The notes under the pieces are model-generated. The model did not search any database and was not told where the DNA came from. It saw only the letters and a list, made by a program, of their open reading frames with translations. A stretch of DNA of 64,000 bases, from the NCBI GenBank assembly GCA_037447655.1, contig JBBHKE010002870.1, positions 342,347-406,346 of the forward strand. The letters run 5' to 3'. Made by a program: the position numbers and the translations under genes. This document shows, in pieces, positions 43,972 to 56,010 of the stretch. The stretch comes from Zygnema cylindricum. Taxonomy: Eukaryota > Streptophyta > Zygnematophyceae > Zygnematales > Zygnemataceae. The first letter of the stretch is position 1. Each line of letters begins with the position of its first letter.

Positions 43972-44973
43972 TGCAATTTTTTGTCCTTCATTGGACTACT
44001 GAATACAGGAAGCCTCTAGATTTTATTTAACTAATCCACTTCAAGCCACAACCACTGCTGCCCAAAAAGTCACACTGACAATTTGACTGCACCCCTGTGC
44101 AGCCTCGACTCCCCTGAGTCCGTACCAAAAAGAATCACTGAAAACGACCAACCAGTCGATAAGTTATAAGTCGGCAAAAATGCCAAGTTTATACAAACTC
44201 TCTAAGGGAGAGAGGTTCCTATCTACCAATATTCTCTAAGTCCTAAATCCCTCTCACAACCCCTATCTCTTGAAGTACGAACCAATCAGATCACTGTAGG
44301 GTATAGAAAAGTACTATGGCTGATGTACTTTCTGTACAGCCCATGTACGACAACGCCATTAAGTGGACGCGTGTCCACTTTTCACTTGTCCTTATGTTCG
44401 CCGGAATTCTTGCGTCCAAATGTCATCCCTCCGCGTGGCTCCACGTCACGCCACGTCTATAAAGGCCAAAAGTGACCATTCCGCGATCGCGGCATTGATG
44501 TACGTCGTCGGATCAGATTCAATATTAAATTTCCGCCGTCAAAACAAATGTCCGATTCATTTGTTTTTGTGCGAGATTATGTTTGTATTATATAATACTT
44601 GGTTCCATGTTCGTCCGTTCGTAATTCCGTTAATTGAATTCATACACGTAACATTGTATAAATAATAATCAAACCTAATGTATTCAACGGACTCCTACGA
44701 GAGACTGGTTAGAGCTAACGGTTAAGCCGTGCTCTGCCGGTTAGAGGTTCGAGTCCTGCCGGACTCAACCTTTTGTTGAGAGTGACATAAGTCACTCTTT
44801 AGCCGTGCCTGCTTAAGCTAGGACAGCCATGGCTCAGCCACCCTCTCTATCCCTCAGTTACTACGACAAGTATGGTGTGAAGAGAAAGGAGGCAAAGGTA
44901 GGCTGTCCGTCTTTTTCTTATTTGTACTAAATTCAGACCTAGAAAATACCAAATAAAACTACTAATTTCAACA
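43972..44973 (-). repeat. Copia D 3' LTR (reverse)
   Basis: 1002 bp. On the minus strand it begins TGTTGAAATTAG at 44973 and ends with TGCA at 43972. tRNA-like module on the plus strand at about 44685-44770, with the stem GACTGG-T-TAGAGC paired to GCTCTG-CCGGTT. GTAC run 44277-44350 and leader hairpins about 44095-44135. Confidence 0.88.
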
Positions 44974-46078
44974 CTCCCCTTATTTTCTAGTCTAATTTCA
45001 GTTTTAATCCACACTTTTCCCTGCAATATTCTAACTTGGGAAAAGGCATCGGTTTTGTCATCATATCAGCTACCGTTTCCTCATCAGATCTATATACAAG
45101 ATTCACGATTTTATTCTCAATTTTTTCTCTTACAAAACTTAATCTTATGTCCATATGTTTAGCCTTAAAATGATGTTTTGGATTAGCTACAATTGCAATG
45201 GCAGCTTGATTATCACAAAACACTTCATGCACACCCTCCTTCATATACCCCAGTTTTTGCAGCAAGGACTTGACCCACATCAACTCTTTCATAGCAGAAC
45301 AAGAGGCCATGTACTCAGCCTCCATAGTGGATTGAGCAACCACCTTTTGTTGCTTACTGTTCCAACAACATGCACCTTCCCCAACATACAACAAATACCC
45401 AGAAGTGCATCTTCTCATTGGTGCATCCCCATAACTGGCATCACTCCAAGTGGTGATACCAGTCTGCTCCCCTCCCAAATGCAACCATAACTCTCTGGTT
45501 CCTACCAGATATCTCATGACTCTCTTGGCTGCCTCCAGTCTCTCTTCCTGAGATCATTAAGACTCCGATTGAGTACTCCAACTGCTGCCGCTATGTCCGG
45601 TCTGGTAAATTTTTAAAATAGATTAAACTTCCTACGACCTGTCTATAAGGGATAGACTTCATAAATTCTCTCTCTTCTGGACTCATCTGATTATCTAAGA
45701 TCATCACTCCTCCTACTACACTCCCATCACTTATTTTTTCAAGTCCATGGGAGTGGTACAACTGTTAGCATTTTCCATCTGGAATTTCTCAAGCATATTG
45801 CTTTCTTCTGAGTGAGTCTGATAATCTTTTTCCCCCTATCTCTCTCCATCTGAATCCCCAAAATATATCTTGCCTCGCGTGAATCCTTCATATCAAATCT
45901 GCTTCCAAGATCTTTCTTTAACTTATCGATTTTTTTTCCAAAGATTTACTCAACATAAGCAAATCATCCACATAAATTGCAATAAATATTACACCATTCC
46001 ATCTTCAAACATATAAATAGAATGGTCAGAGTTGATACGGATACATCGAAGACCTGTAGGAAACTCATCTAGTTTCTT
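44974..46078 (-). pseudogene. Copia D RNase H and RT end
   Basis: 44987-45517 (minus) is a 176-codon RNase H: MRYLVGTRELWLHLGGEQTGITTWSDASYGDAPMRRCTSG, MEAEYMASCSAMKELMWVKSLLQ, FCDNQAAIAIVANPKHHFKAKHMDIRLSFVREKIENK, ADMMTKPMPFPK. 45518-46078 contains the RT thumb and catalytic loop in several frames (YVDDLL near 45975). The gene is interrupted at 46078 by Copia C and continues at 52421. A polypurine tract (AATAAGGGGAG on the minus strand) sits between RNase H and the LTR. Confidence 0.87.
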
Positions 46079-46083
46079 ATTCC

Positions 46084-47082
46084 TGCAATTCTGTGTCCTC
46101 ATTGGACTACAGAATACAGGAAGCCTCTAGATAGTATTTAACTAACCCACTTTAAGCCACGACCACTTCTGCCCAAGAAGGCAAACTGAGAATTTGACTA
46201 CACCCCTCTACAGCCTGGACTCCCCTGAGTCCGTAGCAAAAAGAATCACTGAAAACGGCCAACCAGGCGATAAGTTATGAGCCGGCAAAAATGCCAATTT
46301 ATACAAAGCTCTCTTAGAGAGAGGTGTCTGTCTACCAAATATTTCCTAAGTCCTAAATCCCTCTCACAACCCCTATCTACTAAAGTATGAACCAATCGTA
46401 TTACTGTAAAGTACAAAAAGGTACTATGGCCGATGTACTTTCTGTACGGCCGGTGTACGACAAGGCTCTTGAGTGGACGCGTGTCATTTTTCCACTTGTC
46501 CGTATTTCCTCCGGAATTCCCGCGACCGAATGTCATCCTTCCACGCGGCGCCACGTCATGCCACGTCCATAAAATCCAAAGTGACCATTCCGCGATCTCG
46601 GCGACGACGTGCGCCGTCGGATTAAATGCGACATTAAATGTCGACCGTTCAAAGTGTCTGTTTCATTTGTTTCGTGCGAAATGACGTTCGCACTAAACCT
46701 TAACAAGTTCTATGTTCGTTTCGTTTCATATTCTAGTTAGATCATTTCGGTACTATACAATAGTTTATATATGAATGAAACCCTATATCATCTAACGAAC
46801 TTCTACGACAGACTGGATAGAGCTAACGGCTATGCCGTGCTCTACCGGTCGGGGGTTTGAGTCCTGCCGGACTCAACCTTTTGTTGAGAGTGACTTAAGT
46901 CACTCTTTAGTCCTTCTTATGGCGCTGAGGCAGCCATGGCTCCATCGCTCTCTCTCTCCTTCAGTGACTACAACAAGTATGGGGAAAAGAGAGAAGAGAT
47001 GGAGGCAGGCTGCCATCATATCTTATATATGTTTCCGCTAATTTATTTTAAATAGAAAATACAAAAACTACTTATTTCAACA
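46084..47082 (-). repeat. Copia C 3' LTR (reverse)
   Basis: 999 bp. It begins TGTTGAAATAAG at 47082 and ends TGCA at 46084, next to the target duplication ATTCC (46079-46083). tRNA-like module (plus strand) about 46795-46880. GTAC run 46386-46460. A TATA (TTGTATAAATTGGC on the minus strand) lies near 46297. Confidence 0.9.
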
Positions 47083-48663
47083 CTCCCCTTATTTTCTAGT
47101 CTATTTTTAATTTTTCTTTTAATCCACATTTTTCCCTGCAGTATTTTAATTTCGGCGAGGGTACAGGTTTGGTCATCATGTCCGCTACCATTTCCTCATC
47201 AGATCTATATACAAGATTCACTATTTTATTCTCAACTTTTTCTCTTACAAAACTTAATCTTATGTCCATATGTTTAGCCTTAAAATGATGTTTTGGATTT
47301 GCTGCAATTGCTATGGCCGCTTGATTATCACAAAACACTTCATGCACTCCCTCCTTCATATACCCAAGTTCTTGCAGCAAGGACTTGACCCACATCAACT
47401 CTTTCACAGCAGAACAAGAGGCCATGTACTCAGCCTCCATGGTGGACTGTGCAACCACCTTTTGTTGCTTACTGCTCCAACAGCATGCACCTTCCCCAAC
47501 ATACAACACATACCCAGAAGTGCATCGTCTCATAGGTGCGTCCCCATAACTGGCATCACTCCAAGTAGTGATGTCAGTGTGCTCCCCTCCCAAATGCAAC
47601 CATAACTCTCTGGTTCCAACCAGATATCTCATGACTCTCTTGGCTGCCTCCCAATCCCTCTTCCTAGGATCATTCAGACTCCTACTGAGTACTCCAACTG
47701 CTGCCGCTATGTCCGGCCTGGTACAATTCATAAAATAGATTAAACTTCCTACGACCTGTCTATAAGGGATAGTCTTCATAAACTCTCTCTCTTCAATACT
47801 CATTTGATCATCTAAGATAATTACTCCTCCTTCTACACTCCCATCACTTACTTTTTTCAAGTCCATGGGAGTGGTAAACTGTTTGCATTTTCCATATGGA
47901 ATTTCTCAAGCATATTACCTATTGCTTCTTTTTGAGTAAGTCTGATAACCTTCTTCCCCCTATCTCTCTCCATTTGAATCGCCAAAATATATTTTGCCTC
48001 CCCTAAATCCTTCATATCAAATCTGCTTCTAAGATATGTTTTTTACTTATTGATCTTTTCCAAGGATTTACTCAACACCAGCAGATCATCCACATAAATT
48101 GCAATAAAAATGACACCATTCTCATCTTCAAACATATAGATAGAATGGTCAGAGCTGATACGGATGTATCCCAAACTGGTAAGAAACTCATCTAGTTTCT
48201 TATTCCACTGTCGCGGAGCCTGCTTCAGTCCATATAAGGATTTTATGAGCCTGCCGACTTTGCTCTATTCTCCTTCTTCCACGAACCCCTCGGGTTGTCT
48301 CATAAAAATTTCTTCGTCTAACTCACCATTAAGAAAAGCAGTCTTAATGTCCATCTGGTGAATTTCCATGTCTTACGCTGCTGCCAGACTGAGGAGAATC
48401 CTTACTGAGGGGAACCGAACAACTGGAGCAAAGGTCTCCTCATAGTCAATCCCCTCCTTTTGGGTGAACCCCTTCGCTACCAATCGAGCCTTATATCTCT
48501 CAATGGTTTTATCTGGGTTCAGTTTTAGTTTAAATACCCATTTACACCCAATAGGTTTTCTGTCTGGAGGGCAATCCGCTAGTTCCCAAGTATTTGCTTC
48601 CATGATAGAAGCCATCTCATCATTTATTGCTCTAATCCATCTTTCTTTCTCTGGACTATTCAC
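47083..48663 (-). pseudogene. Copia C reverse transcriptase and RNase H
   Basis: 47096-47866 (minus) is 256 open codons from the RT thumb through RNase H: PYRQVVGSLIYFMNCTRPDIAAAVGVLSRSLNDP, TTWSDASYGDAPMRRCTSGYVLYVGEGACCWSSKQQKVVAQSTMEAEYMASCSAV, FCDNQAAIAIAANPKHH, ADMMTKPVPSPK. The longest RNase H here, with all motifs. 48373-48663 is the RT N-terminus ([46 protein letters not shown]). Between them, 47870-48372 has YVDDLL (about 48090) and [10 protein letters not shown] split by frameshifts. Trp and Gln positions are largely intact, unlike in older copies. Confidence 0.9.
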
Positions 48664-48669
48664 TGCCTC

Positions 48670-50455
48670 TTAGTAAGACTGAGGCTCATCTGGGTGAGAT
48701 AGCTTAGTTACCTTATGAGCGGCTTGTTTTTTTTGTATCCGTTTGCTGCTCCTCCTTCCTCCCTCAAACTCCGAAGCTGGAATAGATGGAAGTCTTGGAT
48801 TTCTTCTCACTGTCTCATCGGCTCTCTGTCCATGGAAGCCGGTTCTTGTCCCGTTTTTTCTATCTCCTCGAAGTCCATACGAGTATGTGAGGTTTCCTGA
48901 TGAGTCTCTTACATCTTGGATCTCCCCTGAATCCGCAATCACGGTTTCACTCATGTCCCTTTCGGGAACGACCGAATTCTCCTCACTTTTGGACTCAAAT
49001 CTGATTCTTATCTTCTTTGTATATTTGAAGGGGTCAAATGGCTTCCCTTCATCCATGACAACTAAGTGTTTACCAGAATGATATCTTTCTTTGCAAAGTC
49101 ATATACTCTATATCCCTTAACATCCTCATCATATCCCACAAAGTATCCAGGTTTTCCCTTAGCATCTAGTTTCCAGTTTTTTCTATCCGTGTCAAGACTG
49201 TAAACTTGGCTACCAAATACTTTAAGGTGTGAGATATCTGGTTTCCTTCCAACCCATCTCTCATAAGGTGTCACTCCATTTACAGCTGAGGTAAGGACTC
49301 TATTCTTAATATAGTTGGCACAGTTCATTGCCTCTGCCCAAAATCTTTTTCCTATTTTCTTGTCTGCCAACATACTGCATGCACTATCTCCTAGTGTTCT
49401 ATTCAACCTCTCAGCTACCCCATTTTGTTGCGGGTTATATGGTACATTTTTCTGGTGTTACACTCCCCCATCTCTTAGATATTCCTCAAACTGGTTAGAG
49501 GTATATTCCCCCCCATTATCACTCCTTATCCTCTTAAATGGGGTTTCATGCAACTTCTCACTCCATGCTTTATATTCTTTGAAGTAAGTTGATGCTTTAG
49601 ACTTATTTTTGAGAAAGTAGACTCTAGAGTATCTAGACCAATCATCAGTTATTGTCATCATAAACCTCTTTCCTCCAACCGAAGGTACTTTTGCAATTCC
49701 CCAAATATCTGTGTGGAACAAATCTAACACTTTCTCACCTCTATATGTGGCGGCTTTGGGAAAGGGAAGTCTGTGAGCCTTACCTTGAGCTCAACCACTA
49801 CAATCATCCATCATTTCATTATCCTCAAACTGAATGCCATCTACTACCCCAAGCTTTTTCATTTCCCTCAACCTATCAAAATGCATATGCCCCAACCGCT
49901 TATGCCAAATCATCACCTTAGGAACACCAACATAGTAAGCATTCTTCTTTTCATTACTCACGTTAAGCCTAAACATTCCTTGGCTACCCTTATCTGCTGT
50001 GAAGTAAACTTCATTCCCATACTTAGCTTTAAAGACACCCTTTCTAGTGAAGGTATCAAACTCTTTGTCATCTAACAAAGACGTAGAGACAAGATTTTTA
50101 CTCAGCTGTGGAATGTAAAGTACATCTGAGAATGTAAGTATAGAAGTCTTACCCTCCACTAAGACTTTTAGATCTACTGATCCCACTAGATCTGTAGTTA
50201 CCACTCTCCCATCCCCATACTCTATCTCTACAGTAGGAATCTTTCTTAGCTTAGTGAAGAGTTCTTTATCACGACACATATGCATGGATGCATCTGAGTG
50301 GATGATCCATCCTTCCTGTGGAGCTTCCCGAATTGCTCCAAGGGCACACTTCTGCCTTGAGGGATCTCCTTCTTCTCCAGAATCTCGTGAAGAAGAAGAT
50401 CCCTATCCTCCTCAGAGGACTCATCCTCGGTTTCTCCTGACACTTTTGTAACCAC
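48670..50455 (-). pseudogene. Copia C protease and integrase
   Basis: 49791-50285 (minus) starts in the protease (MHMCRDKELFTKLRKIPTVEIEYGDGRVVTTDLVGSVDLKVLVEGK) and runs through GAG-pre-integrase (VMIWHKRLGHMHFDRLREMKKLG). The active triad upstream is changed: DSGAS is read as HSDAS near 50290. 49458-49730 has LFHTDIWGIAKVPSVGGKRFMMTITDDWSRYSRVYFLKNK and RIRSDNGGEYTSNQFEEYLRD. 49062-49406 is the integrase C-terminal half (MNRTLGDSACSMLADKKIGKRFWAEAMNCANYIKNRVL). 48670-49056 is the acidic linker. Few lesions separate these blocks. Confidence 0.88.
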
Positions 50456-51442
50456 AAATGCCTTTTTCTTCCCTCTAGAAGAACCCCCTCCACGGTTCTC
50501 TTGGAGCCTCAGCTCTGATAGCTTGACACAATCTGCAATAAAGTGTCCCGACTTTTTCTAATAATGACAAAGACCCTTTGGGGGCCTCTCTCCCCAAGAA
50601 TGATCTCTCTCCCCTCTAAAAGGTTTTTTCGAGTTCTTCCCCCATCGATTCTCTCCTGCTGCTAGAGCTTGAATGCTCTTTCCTCCTCTCCTAATCTCCA
50701 TTGTGTTTTCTTGCACAAGTATCATCGTGACTACTGTGTTCCATTTCCATGAACTATCAGGCATTCCCTGTATTCGGTACACTATGTTTTCAAACTCATC
50801 TGGTAATTTCAAGGTAAGGGTGTTAACTTTCATTTTTATTGTACCTGTCCACCCGACACTTTCCATTTCCATATACAAACAAGTAAGATCATTACAGTAA
50901 TCTAACATCTTTCCTCCTTTGTAAGTGTAACTCAATAGCTTTTGCTCACCCAACTGGAGCTCCTGAATAGTTCCATCTCTATAAATCTCCACCAAACTCT
51001 CCCACAACTCCTTGGCCTTTTAAATGTGAAGATGAGGAGTGGCCAAACCTTGAGTGAGGTGCCTCAGAATGAAGTTCTTGGCAGCCATGTTTACATCCTC
51101 CCACATTTGAGTATTGTTCTCCACAGTCTTCACGGTCGCCGCTCCCGATACTGTGGCAAAAGGAGTGAGGTGTGTCTCCTTCCCTTTCCCCTTTTCGGAC
51201 ACACTGCTGTCCCCATCACTTGCCTCCTCCGCTGACAAAACCGTTGTTGGAGGAAACCTTACTCCCCCAAATCTTGGTGGAGTTCCCGAAGGTGGACGTT
51301 TCACTTGTCCACTGACGATACCCCAGTATCGTTTTTCACACAAAGCTCCCATCATCATGGCTTCCGAATAGATGAACCCAGATCCATTGAAGGTGGGCAC
51401 CCTAGAGGGTGGGCCCATAACCTGCAATTCTGTGTCCTCCAT
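50456..51442 (-). pseudogene. Copia C gag
   Basis: Start at 51442 (MEDTELQVMGPPSRVPTFNGSGFIYSEAMMMGALCEKRYWGIVSGQVKRPP), open to 51020, where CAC ATT is followed by TAA. 50558-51007 continues (MWESLVEIYRDGTIQELQLGEQKLLSYTYKGGKMLDYCNDLTCLYMEMESVGWTGTIKMKVNTLTLKLPDEFENIVYRIQ). The knuckle near 50575-50530 is hit by a stop (CHYxKKSGHFIADC, second Cys position lost). The start lies 20 bp inside the LTR and the PBS (51408-51422) is read in frame. Only one or two lesions: the best-preserved gag in the window. Confidence 0.9.
51408..51422 (-). other. Primer-binding site of Copia C
   Basis: GGTTATGGGCCCACC on the minus strand, adjoining the 5' LTR end at 51423; complementary to the initiator tRNA-Met anticodon arm. 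Confidence 0.82.
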
Positions 51443-52420
51443 TGGACCACAAAATACAGGAAGCCTCTAGATAGTATTTAACTAACCCACTTGAAGCCAC
51501 AACCACTGCTGCCCAAGAAGGCAAACTGATAATTTGACTGCACCCCTGTGTAGCTTGGACTCCCCTGAGTCTGTAGCAAAATGAATCACTGGAAACGGCC
51601 AACCAGCCGATAAGTTATGAGCCGGCAAAAATGCCAATTTATACAAAGCTCTCTTAGAGAGAGAGGTATCAAAAATTTCCTAAGTCCTAAATCTCTCTCA
51701 CAACCTCTATCTACTAAAGTACGAACCAATCATATTACTGTAAAGTACAGAAAGGTACTACGATTGATGTCCTTTCTGTACGGCCGGTGTACGACAAGGC
51801 TAATGAGTGGACGCGTGTCATTTTTCCACTCGTTCGTATATTCTCCGGAATTCTCGCGACCGAATGTCATCCTTCCACGCGGCGCCAGGTCATGCCACGT
51901 CCATAAAAAATCCAAAGTGACCATTCCGTGATCTCGGCGATGACGTGTGCCGTCGGATTAAATCCGACATTAAATGTCGACCATTTAAAACAAATGTCTG
52001 TTTCATTTGTTTCGTGTAAAATGACGTTCGCACTAAACCTTAACAAGTTCTATGTTCGTTTCGTCCATATTACAGTTAAATCATTTCAGTATAATACAAT
52101 AGTTTAAATATGAATGAAACCCTATATCATCTAACGGACTTCTACGACAGACTGGTTAGAGCTAACGGCTACGCCGCGCTCTACCGGTCGGGGGTTCGAG
52201 TCCTGCCGGACTCAACCTTTTGTTGAGAGTGACTTAAGTCACTCTTTAGTCCTTCCTATGGAGCTGAGGCAGCCATGGCTCATCGCTCTCTCTCTCCTTC
52301 AGTGACTACAACAAGTATGGGGGAAAGAGAGAAGAGATGGAGGCAGGCTGCCATCATTTTCTATATATGTTCCGCTAATTTATTTTAAACTAGAAAATAC
52401 AAAAACTACTTATTTCAACA
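51423..52420 (-). repeat. Copia C 5' LTR (reverse)
   Basis: 998 bp, ending at 52420 with the minus-strand start TGTTGAAATAAG, followed by the second ATTCC (52421-52425). tRNA-like module on the plus strand: GACTGG 52150-52155, TAGAGC 52157-52162, GCTCTA 52178-52183, CCGGTC 52184-52189, then the B-box hairpin GAGTCC 52198-52203 with GGACTC 52208-52213, closed by GGTT/AACC. GTAC run 51718-51793. It differs from the 3' LTR by several percent. Confidence 0.9.
52136..52217 (+). repeat. tRNA-like module (best copy), antisense to the LTR
   Basis: Reads like a tRNA with lost parts. It has an A-box-like ACTGGTTAGAGC and a perfect B box GGTTCGAGTCC about 40 nt later, as needed for internal RNA polymerase III initiation. 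It folds into two hairpins (stems of 6+6 bp and 4+6 bp). The 5' acceptor strand is not complementary to the 3' one, so it is not a normal tRNA gene. Equivalent modules are in nearly all LTRs (see findings). Confidence 0.55.
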
Positions 52421-53800
52421 ATTCCACTGTCGGGGAGCCTGCTTCAGTCCATATAAGGACTTTATGAGTCTGCAGACTTTGCTATCTTCTCCTTCTTCCA
52501 CGAAACCCTCAGGTTGTCTCATAAAAATTTCCTCCTCTAACTCACCATTAAAAAAAGCAGTCTAAATGTCCATCTCCTGAACTTCCATGTCTTCAGCTGC
52601 TGCCAGACTGAGGAGAATCCTTACTGAGGGGAACCAAACAACTGGAGCAAAGATCTCCTCATAGTCAATCCCCTCCTTTTAGGTGAACCCGTTCGCTACC
52701 AATCGAGCCTTATATCTCTCAATGGTGTTATCTGGGTTCAATTTTAGTTTAAATACCCATTTACACCCAATAAGTTTTCTTATAGAGGGCTTTCCGCTAG
52801 TTCCCAAGTATTTGCTTCCATGATAGAAGCCATCTCATCATTTATGGCTCTAATCCATCTTTCTTTCTCTAGACTATTCACTCCCTCCGAGTAAGACTGA
52901 GGCTCATCTGGGTGAGATAGCTTATTTACCTTACGAGCGGCTTGTTTTTCTTGTATCCGCTTGCTGCTCCTCCTTACTCCCTCAAACTCCAAAGCTTGAA
53001 TAGATGGAAGTCTTGGATTTCTTCTCATTGTCTCATCGGCTCCCCTGTCCATGGAAGCCGGTTCTTGTCCCGCTTTTTCTATCTCTTCGAAGTCCATAGG
53101 AGTATGTGAGGTTTCCGATGAGTCTCTTGCATCTTGGATCTCCCCTGAATCTACAATCACGGTTTCACTCATGTCCCTTTCGGGAACGACCGAGTTCTCC
53201 CCACTTTCGGACTCAATCTTCTTTGTATATTTGAAGGGGGTCAAATGACTTCCCTTTATCCATGACAACTAAGTGTTTGACCAGAATGATATCTTTCTTA
53301 GCTAAGTCATAGACTCTATATCCCTTAACATCCTCATCATATCCCACAAAGTATCCAGGTTTTCCCTTAGCATCTAGTTTCCAGTTTTTCCTATCCGTGT
53401 CAAGACTCTAAACTTGGCTACCGAATACTTTAAGGTGTGAGATATTTGGTTTCCTTCCAACCCATCTCTCATAAGGTGTTACTACTTTTACAGCTGAGGT
53501 AAGGACTCTATTCTTAATGTAGTTGCCACAATTCATTGCTTCTGCCCCAAAATCTCTTTCCTATTTTCTTGTCGGCCAACATACTGTGTACACTATCTCC
53601 TACTATTCGATTCAACCTCTCAGCTACCCCATTTTGTTCCGAGTTATATGGTATAGTTTTCTAGTGCTGTACTACCTCATCTCTTAGATATTCCTCAAAT
53701 TGGTTAGAGGTATATTCCCCCCCATTATCATTCCTTATCCTCTTAATATAGGTTTCATGCAACTTCTCACTCCAGGCTTTATATTCTTTGAAGTAAGTTT
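52421..53800 (-). pseudogene. Copia D RT N-terminus and integrase
   Basis: Continuation of D beyond the Copia C insertion. 52421-52780 has RT pieces ([26 protein letters not shown] as FAPVVWF) with several stops. 52780-53268 (minus) is the linker and RT start ([66 protein letters not shown]). 53270-53700 holds the integrase C-terminal half with lesions, including a CAG-to-TAG at 53663-53661. Several private variants here (IQALEFEGVRR, SLEKERW) are shared only with Copia B at 56760-56960. Confidence 0.86.
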
Positions 53801-55139
53801 ATGCTTCAGACATTGTTTTCAGAAAGTAGACTTTAGAGTTCCTAGACCAGTCATCGGTTATTGTCATCATAAACCTCTTTCCTCCAACCGATGGTACTTT
53901 TGCAGGACCCCAAATATCTGTGTGGACCAAATCTAACACTTTCTCACCTCTATATGTGGCGGCTTTGGGAAAGGGAAATCTGTGAGCCTTACCTTGAGCA
54001 CAACCACTACAATCATCCATCATTTCATTATCCCCAAACTGAATGCCTTCTACTACCCCAAGCTTTTTCATTTCCCTCAACCTATCAAAATGCACATGCC
54101 CCAACCGCTTATGCCAAATCATCAACTTAGGAACACCAACATAGTAAGCATTCTTCTTTTCATTACTCAGGTTGAGCCTAAACATTCTTTGGCTACCCTT
54201 ATCTGCCGTGAAGTAAACTTCATCCCCATACTTAGCTGTAAAGACTCCCTTTCGAGTGAAGGTATCAAACTCTTTGTCATCTAACACAGACGTAGAGACA
54301 AGATTTTTACTTAGCTGAGAAATGTAGAGTACATCGGATAATGTAAGTATAGAAGTCTTACCCTCCACTAAGACTTTCAGATCTACTAATCCCACTAGAT
54401 CTATAGTAACTACTCTCCCATCCCCATACTCTATCTCTACAGTAGGGATTTTCCTTAACTTAGTGAAGAGTTCTTTATTGCGACACATATGCATGGATGC
54501 ACCTGAGTCGATAATCCATCCTTCTTGTGGAGCTTCCCGAATTGCTCCAAGAGCATACTTCTGTCTCCGAGGGATCTCCTTCTCCTCCAGACTCTCGTCA
54601 AAAAGAAGCTCCCCATCCTCCTCAAAGGACTCATCCTCGGTTTCTCCTATCACTTTTGTAACCACAAGTGCCTTTTTCTTCCCTACAGAAGAACCCCCTC
54701 CACGGTTCTCTTGGAGCCTTAGCTCTAACAGCTTGACACAATCTGTGATGAAGTGTTTCGGCTTTTTGCAAAAATGACAAAGACCCTTTGGGGGCCTCGG
54801 TCCTCCAGGATGATCTCTTTCCCCTTTTTACAGTTTCTTCGGATCCTTCCCCCATCGGTCCCCTATTGCTGCTAAAGCTTGAATGCTCTTTCCTCCTCTC
54901 CTAATCTCCATTGTGTTTTCGTGCACAATTATCATCCTGACCACTGTGTTCCATTTCCATGAACTATCAGGCATTTCCTATACTCGATACACTATGTTCT
55001 CGAACTCATCTAGTAACTTCATGATAAGAGTGTTAACTTTCATTTTCATTGTACCTGCCCACCCGACACTTTCCATTTCCATATACAAACAAGAAAGATC
55101 ATTACAGTAATCTAACATCTTTCCTCCTTTGTAAGTTTA
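53799..55139 (-). pseudogene. Copia D gag end, protease and integrase start
   Basis: 53799-54665 (minus) is 288 open codons: ESFEEDGELLFDESLEEKEIPRRQKYALGAIREAPQ, protease WIIDSGASMHMCRNKELFTKL, GAG-pre-integrase, integrase DIWGPAKVPSVGGKRFMMTITDDWSRNSKVYFLKT. 54666-55139 carries the knuckle (CHFCKKPKHFITDC, the usual Gly before His lost) and gag VNTLIMKLLDEFENIVYRV. D ends abruptly at 55139 within gag (YKGGKM region). Its gag start, PBS and 5' LTR are missing, replaced head to head by Copia B sequence. Confidence 0.87.
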
Positions 55140-55141
55140 AC

Positions 55142-56010
55142 TCACTAGAGAAACCGAGGATGAGTCGTCTGAGGAGGATGGGGAGCTTCTTCTTGACGAG
55201 AGTCTAGAGGAGAAGGATATCCCTCGGAGACAGAAGTGTGCCCTTGGAGCAATTCGGGAAGCTCCACAAGAAGGATGGATTATCGACTCAGGTGCATCCA
55301 TGCATATGTGTCGCGATAAAGAACTATTCACTAAGTTAAGGAAAATCCCTACTGTAGAGATAGAGTATGGGGATGGGAGAGTAGTTAATACAAATCTAGT
55401 GGGATCAGTAGATCTGAAAGTCTTAGTGGAGGGTAAGACTTCTATACTTATATTCTCAAATGTACTCTACATTCCTCAGCTAAGTAAAAATCTTGTCTCT
55501 ACGTCTGTGTTATATGACAAAGAGTTTGATACCTTCACTCGAAAGGGAGTCTTTACAGCTAAGTATGGGGATGAAGTTTACTTCACGGCAGATAAGGGTA
55601 GCCAAAGAATGTATAGGCTCAACCTGAGTAATGAAAAGAAGAATGCTTACTATGTTGGTGTTCCTAAGTTGATGATTTGGCATAAGCGGTTGGGGCATGT
55701 GCATTTTGATAGGTTGAGGGAAATGAAAAAGCTTTGGGTAGTAGAACGGATTCAGTTTGGGGATAATGAAATGATGGATGATTGTAGTGGTTGTGCTAAA
55801 GGTAAGGCTCACAGATTTCCCTTTCCCAAAGCCGCCACATATAGAGGTGGGAAAGTGTTATATTTGGTCCACACTGATATTTGGGGAACTGCAAAAGTAC
55901 CTTCGGTTGGAGGAAAGAGGTTTATGATGACAATAACCGATGACTGGTCTATGAACTCTAAAGTCTACTTTCTGAAAACAAAGTCTGAAGCATCAACTTA
56001 CTTCAAATAA
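55142..56010 (+). pseudogene. Copia B protease and integrase start
   Basis: Pol of B resumes after the inverted D. The linker (ETEDESSEEDGELLLDESLEEKDIPRRQKCALGAIREAPQ) leads into WIIDSGASMHMCRDKELFTKL at about 55277, GAG-pre-integrase (MIWHKRLGHVHFDRLREMKKLWVVERIQFG) and the integrase start DIWGTAKVPSVGGKRFMMTITDDWSMNSKVYFLKTKSEASTYFK. QRM for QGM, RFPFPKAA for RLPFPKTA, and NSK for YSR are shared with D and not with other copies. Stop at 56008. Confidence 0.87.

Noticed and set aside
52136-52217. A true tRNA gene
   Set aside because: The A and B boxes look right, but the acceptor strands do not pair, the anticodon arm is abnormal, and the sequence repeats in every LTR. Called a tRNA-like module instead.
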